Assembly (NCBI GenBank): GCA_036346395.1
Contig: CM070601.1
Span: forward strand, 6,765,383 to 6,829,382
Direction: 5' to 3'
From: Hsuehochloa calcarea
Taxonomy: Eukaryota > Streptophyta > Magnoliopsida > Poales > Poaceae
Length of the DNA: 64,000 nt
Part shown: one piece after another, positions 58,601 to 64,000 of the stretch
Layout: every line of letters starts with the position of its first letter
Numbering within the stretch: position 1 is the stretch's first letter
Translations under genes and position numbers: made by a program
Notes under the pieces: generated by a model
Told to the model about the DNA's origin: nothing
Database searches by the model: none
What the model saw: only the letters and a program-made list of their open reading frames with translations

Positions 58601-61600
58601 GCCAACCACCAAGCATATGCTAAGATCTTTGTCAAGATCTTGTACAAGGGCGATCAAGATCTTTGTCCTTAAAAGCTGGATCCTATAATGATCAAGATCT
58701 TCGTCCTTAAAGCTCTTTGTCCTATGGCAGTCAAGATGCTGTCCTTGACCATGTGTTGTAGCCCCACAAGCACCAGACAAAACACAGAGACTTCTCCATC
58801 AGTGACTACGACGAGACTTTTGCTCCTGTGGCTCACATGACCACTGTCCGCACTCTTCTTTCGGTGGCGTCTGTTCGCCATTGGTCCGTTTCTCAGCTTG
58901 ATGTAAAGAATGCCTTTCTAAATGGCGAGTTGCGTGAGGAGGTCTACATGCATTCGCCACCTGGGTATTCTGTTCCTTAGGGTATGGTCTGTCGTCTTCG
59001 TCGCTCTCTCTATGGCCTTAAACAAGTTCCTCGTTCTTGGTTTGAGCGTTTCTCCTCTGTGGTCACTGCTGCTGTCTTCTCAGCTAGTGATCATGATCCT
59101 GCTCTTTTTGTCCACACTTCGTCTCGTGGTCGGACTCTTTTTCTTCTATATGTTGATGATATGATCATCACCGGAGATGATTCTGAGTACATTGCCTTTG
59201 TCAAGGCTCGTCTGAGTGAGCAGTTCCTTATGTCGGATCTTGGTCATCTCCGTTATTTCCTTGGGATTGAGGTTACTTCCACTCCAGATGGTTTCTTTAT
59301 GTCCCAAGAGAAGTATATTCAGGATCTTCTTGATCGCGCTTCTCTTACTGATCAGCGTACTGTTGAGACTCCTATGGAGCTCAACATTCATCTCCGGCCT
59401 TCTGATGGCGAGCCTCTTTCTGATCCGACTCGCTACCGTCATCTTGTTGGGAGTCTTGTCTACCTTGCTGTTACTCGTCCGGATATCATTTATGCAGTTC
59501 ATGTTCTGAGTCAGTTCGTTTCCACTCCCACTCAGGTCCACTATAGCCACCTTCTTCGAGTTCTGCGATACCTTCGTGGGACTATCTCTCGCTGTCTCTT
59601 CTTTCCACGCTCCGGCTCGTTCTGACTTGAGCTTATTCGGATGTTACTTGGGCGGTGATCCTCGATCGCGGTCTATCTCGCTTCTTGTGTTTTTCTTGGT
59701 GGTTCTCTCATTGCACGGAAGACGAAGAAAGCAGACTACGATGTCCGTTCGAGTGCAGAGGTGAGTTGCGAGCTATGGCTCTCTTGATGCAGAGATTACT
59801 TGGCTACGGTGGTTACTTGAGGATTTTGGTGTTTCTGTCACTACACCGACTCCTCTCTTGTCAGACAGTACAGGTGCTATCAGTATTGCCCGTGATCCTA
59901 TGAAGCATGAGCTCACCAAGCATATTGGTGTTGATGCTTCCTTCATGAGGTCTTGTGTGCATGATCAGATGATTGCTCTTCAGTATGTGCCTTCAGAGCT
60001 TCAGATAGCGGATTTCTTCACGAAGGCCCAGACTCGAGCACAGCACGGCTTCTGCCTTTCCAAACTCAGTGTTGTTGATCCACCATGAGTTTGAGGGGGG
60101 ATGCTAGAGATATATATGTTAGAGATATATTTGTGTTAGAGTAGGACTCTAGATATGATTTGGTTTCTTTATCTGTAACCTGTACTTGTGTATATATACT
60201 GGCCCATTGGCCCCTGATAATACAAGCACTATTCCTGACAGCATTGAGGTATAAAGGTTATTTTGCAACTGTAGTACAGCTAGTTAACCATCTTGTGCGT
60301 TCTAAATACAAGCGATTCATTTGAGCATCTATTTAGAAATGTAATCCACTCATACATCCACACTTTGTCTTTATCCCTTCATCTTCGACAGTTTGAGCTA
60401 GGATTTCTAGCATCAAGTTAAAACATACACATTCTGTCAACATGACTTTGACATTTCTTTTGTTGAAGTGATGCTCTTTATGTCTTACTTTCAATTTATC
60501 ACTGATTGGTAGTGTTAATTATCTATTAAGATACATTCCAATGATGATATATTTATTTTATTTAACTGCCATTTGTTGTTCGTGCAGGATGGTGCAACCT
60601 TTGAGAAGCAGACTGCTCTTTTTGCTCTTGCAGTTTCAGATATTGTAATGATAAATTTGTGAGTTACTATTTCGTGATTAATTTTATATGGGTGAATTAA
60701 GACTATGCTTAGTAGAGAGCACTTTAATTTTTTTCAACCTTCTGTAGGTGGTGTCATGATATAGGTCGAGAACATGCTGCTAACAGGCCTCTTTTGAAAA
60801 CAATATTTGAGGTAATCTCTGTTATGATGAGACTCAAGTATACCTTGTGGCCACTTATGCGTTGTAGTTTCATATGAGTTACGATTTTTGTTTTCTATTT
60901 GAGGTTTTGACGCGTTTATTCAGTCCCCGTAAAACTGCATTGCTGCTTGTTATTCGCGATAAAACAAAGGTTCGTGCAGTTCCAGAGACTGAGATGCACA
61001 ATTTTGTTCTTCTATTTCTGTATCCAGATATGCTTAGTTGGAGTGACTTTTGTTGTGCTTTATTTTGCTCGTCTTTGCAGACTCCACTAGAGTATCTAGC
61101 CCAAGCTCTGAAGGAGGATATCCAGAAGGTGCCCATGTCTTATTTTCTGCGCACCTTCCTTTTCCCCTTTGTCATACTGCAATCTTCATCATTTCTTCTG
61201 TTCGTAGCAGATATGGGATTCTGTTTGCAAACCAGAAGTCTACAAGGAAGCTGCACTAAGTGAATTCTTCAATGTCAGTGCATGAGTTTTCTGAAAGTGG
61301 GACTTGCGTATATCAACTGACATATATTTTCTGCAATATAAAGGTGGAGGTCATTGCTTTGTCAAGTTATGAAGAGAAAGAAGAGCTATTTAAGGAACAG
61401 GTATATTAGAAGCTCAAATACTTAGTTTTTCTCCTATACAGCACAAGGTTTTTTCCGCTGGTTGTAATTACATTTTACCCTAGAAGTTTTGTCTGTGGAA
61501 TGAAAATTGCAAGCTTGTCACTTTTTTTTAACAGAGAAGACCTTCTTGCAGGTTGGACAACTCCGGCAGAGTTTTCTTCATTCAATCTCTCCAGGCGGTC

Positions 61601-62077
61601 TAGCAGCTGATAGGAGAGGCGTGATACCTGCTTCAGGTTTCTGTCTTAGTGCACTGCAGATCTGGAAAGTAATACGGGAAAATAAGGACCTCAACCTTCC
61701 TGCAAACAAGGTTATTGTGCCTTATGTTGCCAGTGATGCAACAAAAAACTTGCATTAAACACATAAGCATGCCGTCAATTTAGTTTTAAAGCATAAATAT
61801 AATATATATTCGTTTTCCCCTCTTATATACATTTCCTAGGTCATGGTTGCTACTGTTCGATGTGAAGAGATTGCAAATGAAAAGCTCAGACAATTTATGT
61901 CTGATAAGGTGGCATTGTTCTTATGTTGTAGTTCTATGTATTTTGTTTAGTTGGCGTCATGTAAAATAATTATTCTGCTCTGCAGGGTTGGTTGGAGCTA
62001 GAGGCAGCTGTAAAATCTTATTATGTACCAGGCTTTGGAACGAAGATCAGTGCTATTGTTGATTTTTATCTAGCAGA
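49650..62077 (+). CDS. RHD3: ROOT HAIR DEFECTIVE 3-type dynamin-like GTPase, 5' part
   Basis: Exons: 49650-49815, 50104-50170, 50269-50371, 60588-60658, 60748-60811, 60904-60969, 61081-61128, 61211-61273, 61344-61400, 61552-61710, 61840-61908, 61986-62077. All joins keep frame, giving 341 codons plus two bases. The GTPase motifs are P-loop GPQGSGKST (51-59), switch Thr in SQTTKGIW (79-86), DLEGTDGRE (101-109) and the RD motif VIRDKTK (173-179). Later blocks FEKQTALFALAVSDIVMINL and TVRCEEIANEKL are RHD3/SEY1-specific. Family knowledge: these about 800-residue ER membrane GTPases (plant atlastins) fuse ER tubules. The middle helical domain, transmembrane hairpin and C-terminal tail lie beyond the window. 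Intron 3 (50372-60587) is about 10.2 kb because of a copia insertion. The intron after 62077 (gtgagt) holds another copia from 62270. Confidence 0.93.
50762..50885 (+). repeat. 5' LTR, 124 bp
   Basis: TGTTAGAGATATATTTATG ... ATTCCTAATA. Unusually short for a plant LTR. Differs from the 3' LTR at about six positions. Confidence 0.9.
51381..51512 (+). repeat. 53-bp minisatellite in copia leader
   Basis: Units 51381-51433 and 51434-51486 (tgcggtcgggatc.gccgcc, gggagaagcagtcggca) and a partial third unit to about 51512. Confidence 0.85.
51700..52640 (+). pseudogene. copia gag, frameshifted
   Basis: Gag is readable across frames: DEKAASAYQEALDFYMDRLT near 51900, YEFLTRLRPEFEQRRAQLLA near 52290, then a CCHC knuckle CSYCDKVGHIESQCYKK near 52556-52606 after a Gly-rich stretch. 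Frame changes near 51780 and 52060-52290 break it. Confidence 0.8.
52815..53200 (+). pseudogene. copia aspartic protease
   Basis: WILDSGASFHMTSDSSTLSF carries the D-S-G catalytic motif, followed by SVLTADGTSLSVSGRG and LLSAGQITDLGCRVILDSDS. The frame is open from the zinc knuckle to a stop at 53200. The protease would process the gag-pol polyprotein. Confidence 0.85.
53182..54475 (+). pseudogene. copia integrase, broken
   Basis: Pre-integrase HYRLGHLCGSRLSSLVRRGL and CQGCKLGKQIQLPY, then VHSDVWG (first catalytic Asp region). A stop follows at 53470, then DDFSRHTWIYFMSSRSEAL and FRADSAG (second Asp) with another stop. Later parts (MIAASIPPRF-like, CVFMGSDAS) are in different frames. Not functional as read. 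Confidence 0.8.
54480..55230 (-). pseudogene. Nested copia reverse transcriptase, truncated
   Basis: Minus-strand pieces include KHKARCVARGSPSQ-like, VDFDDAFALLH, HHMDAKSAFSGRLEG and the catalytic AYADDLVITGTKEEEIEAFK (near 54560-54615), then ATFQMSDLALSFY before truncation. Multiple frame changes. Confidence 0.75.
55551..56810 (-). pseudogene. Nested copia protease and integrase remnants
   Basis: VVLDTGATHHMTGG (about 56750-56793) is the aspartic protease. LRWHERFGHLNFEALRQLGK (about 56360-56425) is the pre-integrase zinc domain. ADDVSRYMW (about 56150-56180) belongs to the integrase core. Frames shift every one to two hundred bases. Confidence 0.75.
57180..58010 (-). pseudogene. Nested copia gag remnants
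   Basis: Minus-strand words such as PTLTKTNYVERVMR, PAEMRFATNKRIAKEAWDAI, EDVDDFVLRLNTRC and SIEVSLDLSTMTIEEA spread over several frames match UBN2-type gag. Broken by many small indels. Confidence 0.75.
58453..58784 (-). repeat. 5' LTR of nested copia
   Basis: About 332 bp with repeated caagatctttgtccttaaa-type words and a TATA-like tataatatg on the minus strand. It abuts host copia reverse transcriptase sequence at 58785. Confidence 0.7.
58785..60088 (+). pseudogene. Host copia reverse transcriptase and RNase H
   Basis: After the nested element: YDETFAPVAHMTTVRTLLSV, SQLDVKNAFLNGELREEVYM (stop near 58978), CRLRRSLYGLKQVPRSWFER, LLYVDDMIITGDD with the catalytic YVDD at about 59149-59163, and RPDIIYAVHVLSQFVSTPTQ. 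RNase H is frameshifted after about 59620 but ends with DSTGAISIARDPMKHELTKH and IADFFTKAQTRAQHGFCLSK, then a stop at 60088. Confidence 0.85.
60102..60240 (+). repeat. 3' LTR, 139 bp, with 15-bp tandem duplication
   Basis: Begins with an extra copy of tgctagagatatata before tgttagagatatatttgtg, so the LTR start is duplicated relative to the 5' LTR. Followed by the target duplication gcatt. Confidence 0.9.
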
Positions 62078-62425
62078 GTGAGTGATCTGACTAATTACCC
62101 GAACAGCGTAATTTCTAAAAAGCTAATACAACCGTGTGTGAACAGTGCAACTGTAGCAGGCATAAACAGTACCACATGAATAGTCCCATTGGTGCTGTAG
62201 TGCGTTATTTTCCGTCCGTCATGGCTGATGGATTTCCTAGGGTAAAAATAGCTGGTTGGTTAGGAAATCTGTTGAATTTGGGGAATTATTGTTGTGTGTC
62301 TCCCGTAGGATCACACACCCTTTATTTATAGTCTCAAAGTAGAGTCCGTGTCTAATACAATAGGAGAGTCCAACTCTAATACAACATGTCTTTTAATTCT
62401 AATATGGACTCTCCAACACTCCCCC

Positions 62426-62830
62426 TCAAGATGGGCCGAAGATATCGGTCATACCCATCTTGTTACATATTGTAGCACCATCACTAGGACCTAACCCTTT
62501 AGTAAAACCGTCAGCCAACTGTTCACCAGACTTGACATATTTCAACTCCAATATTCTGCCATCGAGCTTTTCCTTGATAAAAAACCTATCAATCTCAATG
62601 TGCTTGGTACGATCATGCTGAACTGGATTGTTAGCAATATTGATTGCAGACTTATTGTCGCAATGCAGTACCAAAGGATTATTCCTCCATATTCGAAGTT
62701 CGGACAATAAACCCTTCATCCATATCATTTCGCTCACACTCAACGCCATTGCTCTGTACTCTGCCTCTGCAGTAGATCGAGCCACAACCTCCTGCTTTTT
62801 GCTTCTCCATGACACAAGGTTACCTCCCAC
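62426..62830 (-). pseudogene. copia RNase H of right-edge element
   Basis: 134-codon minus frame: LVSWRSKKQEVVARSTAEAE, YRAMALSVSEMIWMKGLLSE, LHCDNKSAINIANNPVQHDR, KHIEIDRFFIKEKL, LADGFTKGLG, then a stop. Complete RNase H C-terminal region; frame-disconnected from the reverse transcriptase. Confidence 0.9.
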
Positions 62831-62899
62831 AAAGATGCAATATCCAGAGGTAGACCTTCATCATCTACACCGCTTCGCCTAATCGGCATCGCAATACCC

Positions 62900-63963
62900 T
62901 TCTACATTCGGATGTTGATTCTTTACAGACCAAAGGCCTTTTCGGGGCTACTCTTCAAATATCGCGAGATTCGATAGACAACATCCATATGTCTGCTCGG
63001 GATTATGCATATATCGACTAACCACACTCCTTTGCATATGAAATATCGGTCTTGTATGACACAAATAGATGAGGCGCCCTACAAGTCTCTCGATAAACTT
63101 CCTTGTCAAGCTGGACCTCGACTCGACTCACATAGCTTGTGATTCCTATCAATAGGTGAGGTAGTAGGGCAACACCCAAGCATACTGTTTACGCCAAACA
63201 GATCAAGAACATACTTTCTCAGGAAAGAACTATACCATTCGAAGAACGAGCAATCTCAATCCCAAGAAAGTATCGAAGAGGTCCAAGATCTTTCACCTCA
63301 AATGCTTCTCCCAATTTTTCCTTTAAGGACTTGATTTCCTCGGTATCATCTCCAGTAATCACAATATCATCAACATAGACGGCTAATATAGTGATATGCG
63401 ACCCTCCATGCCTATAAAACACAGTGTGATCCCCATTGCACTGAGAATAGCCCATACTACAATTGCATGCACAGAATCTATCAAACCACGCCCTTGAGAC
63501 CGCCTGGACCATATAAAGACTTCTTGAGTTTGCATACCTTCCTCTCAGTCTGCCTGTTTTCAAATCCTGGAGGAATCTCCATATATACCTCCTCTTGTAA
63601 ATCACCATGTAGAAAAGCATTCTTCACATCCAACTGATGTAGAGGCCATCCGAAGTTGGTCGCACAGGAGATCAATGTTCTTACCGTACTCATTTTCGCC
63701 ACTGGTGCAAAGGTCTCATCATAGTCTATCCCGTATGTTTGACTATAACCTTTTGCAACCAACCGTGCCTTGTATCTCTCTATCTTGCCTTCAGGAGTTT
63801 GCTTAATTGTAAACACCCATTTGCATCCTACTGCCCTTTTTCCTGCTGGAAGTGGAACAAGATCCCATGTCTTGTTCTTCTGAAGTGCATTAAGTTCCTC
63901 TTTCATAGCATCCTTCCACTTAGGATCCTGTTTAGCAATTCGCCAATCCTTCGGAACATGCAC
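62900..63963 (-). pseudogene. copia reverse transcriptase of right-edge element
   Basis: 63481-63963 gives WKDAMKEELNALQKNKTWDL, ERYKARLVAKGYSQTYGIDY and QLDVKNAFLHGDLQEEVYME. 63219-63500 gives AVYVDDIVITGDDTEEIKSL and DLGPLRYFLGIEIARSSNGI. The conserved YGLKQSPRAW-type motif near 63500 is scrambled and shifts the frame, and the part at 62900-63200 is further degraded. Confidence 0.85.
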
Positions 63964-64000
63964 AGTCTGAAGAGATGCAATGAATGCTTTGTATGCAGGT

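Larger units (their letters stand above)
54480..58784 (-). mobile_element. Nested minus-strand copia, 3' end deleted
   Basis: Only one LTR is found: 58453-58784 (minus strand TGTTTTGTCTGG...GAGTAACA), followed on the minus strand by a primer-binding-like ttgtatcgagcc (58440-58451). Gag, protease, integrase and early reverse transcriptase then follow leftward. The element stops inside reverse transcriptase near 54480, with no RNase H, 3' LTR or matching target duplication. The host copia also lacks reverse transcriptase sequence at this junction, so a deletion probably removed both. The interior is very GC-rich. Confidence 0.8.
50762..60240 (+). mobile_element. Short-LTR Ty1-copia element in RHD3 intron 3
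   Basis: 5' LTR 50762-50885 (124 bp) and 3' LTR 60102-60240 (139 bp) are flanked by gcatt (50757-50761, 60241-60245). A primer binding site tggtatcagagc is at 50886-50897 and a polypurine tract ttgagggggga ends at 60101. Gag, protease, integrase, reverse transcriptase and RNase H remnants occur in copia order on the plus strand, in several frames. A second, minus-strand copia (54480-58784) interrupts it between integrase and reverse transcriptase. Confidence 0.95.
62270..64000 (-). mobile_element. Ty1-copia element, minus strand, cut by window edge
   Basis: The 3' LTR (62270-62416) reads tgttggagagtccatatt ... ccccaaattcaaca on the minus strand, about 147 bp. A polypurine tract ttgagggggag adjoins it. 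RNase H and reverse transcriptase follow to the right. The expected target duplication is aaatc (62265-62269), with its partner outside the window. It is inserted in the RHD3 intron after exon 12, opposite to the gene. Confidence 0.9.

Overview
This is plant nuclear DNA, most probably from a grass (Poaceae). The evidence is the intron-rich genes with GC-rich first exons, Stowaway, hAT and PIF/Harbinger-type elements, a tRNA-derived SINE head, and many Ty1-copia retrotransposons with an initiator-Met-type primer binding site next to the LTR. No bacterial, organellar or CRISPR-like sequence is visible. Exon models below were built by eye from reading frame, splice signals and family conservation.

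Host genes, left to right: (1) an EPFL4/5/6-type secreted cysteine-rich peptide, + strand, 3615-5752, two exons. (2) A LIFEGUARD/Bax-inhibitor-1-type membrane protein, + strand, 12334-17286, without a recognisable N-terminal exon and with an apparently lost splice acceptor. (3) A secreted, possibly GPI-anchored, EGF-like cysteine-rich protein, - strand, 18012-20660, five exons, convergent with gene 2. (4) A small RING-H2 paralogue with one zinc ligand changed from His to Asp, - strand, 21936-22441. (5) Its better-preserved RING-H2 relative, - strand, 41749-43889. (6) The 5' part of a ROOT HAIR DEFECTIVE 3 (RHD3/SEY1/atlastin-class) GTPase, + strand, from 49650. Twelve exons (341 codons) lie in the window; the gene is then interrupted by a retrotransposon that runs off the right edge.

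Most of the rest is transposon DNA, much of it inside introns. A young copia element that keeps only gag and protease sits in the LIFEGUARD intron (12658-15579, TSD atttg). A gag-only element of TR-GAG type (23378-25315, TSD gaagg) is nested in an older terminal-inverted-repeat element. A 9.75-kb minus-strand copia (31467-41216) carries a 3.24-kb internal tandem duplication and is flanked by an identical 98-bp repeat. A short-LTR copia (50762-60240, TSD gcatt) fills one RHD3 intron; it is itself invaded by a minus-strand copia (54480-58784) that has lost its 3' end. A further copia begins at 62270. Small elements with clean boundaries include a PIF/Harbinger-like element (243-2525, TSD tta), a Stowaway (6157-6388, TSD ta) and a hAT element (45140-45892, TSD gttccaag).

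The genes do not form an operon or evident pathway. The EPFL peptide, RING ligase, LIFEGUARD protein and RHD3 act in signalling, ubiquitination, cell-death control and ER shaping. The strongest leads for novelty are the two reduced gag-bearing LTR elements, the LIFEGUARD exitron-like change, the His-to-Asp RING paralogue and the odd duplications around the 9.75-kb copia.
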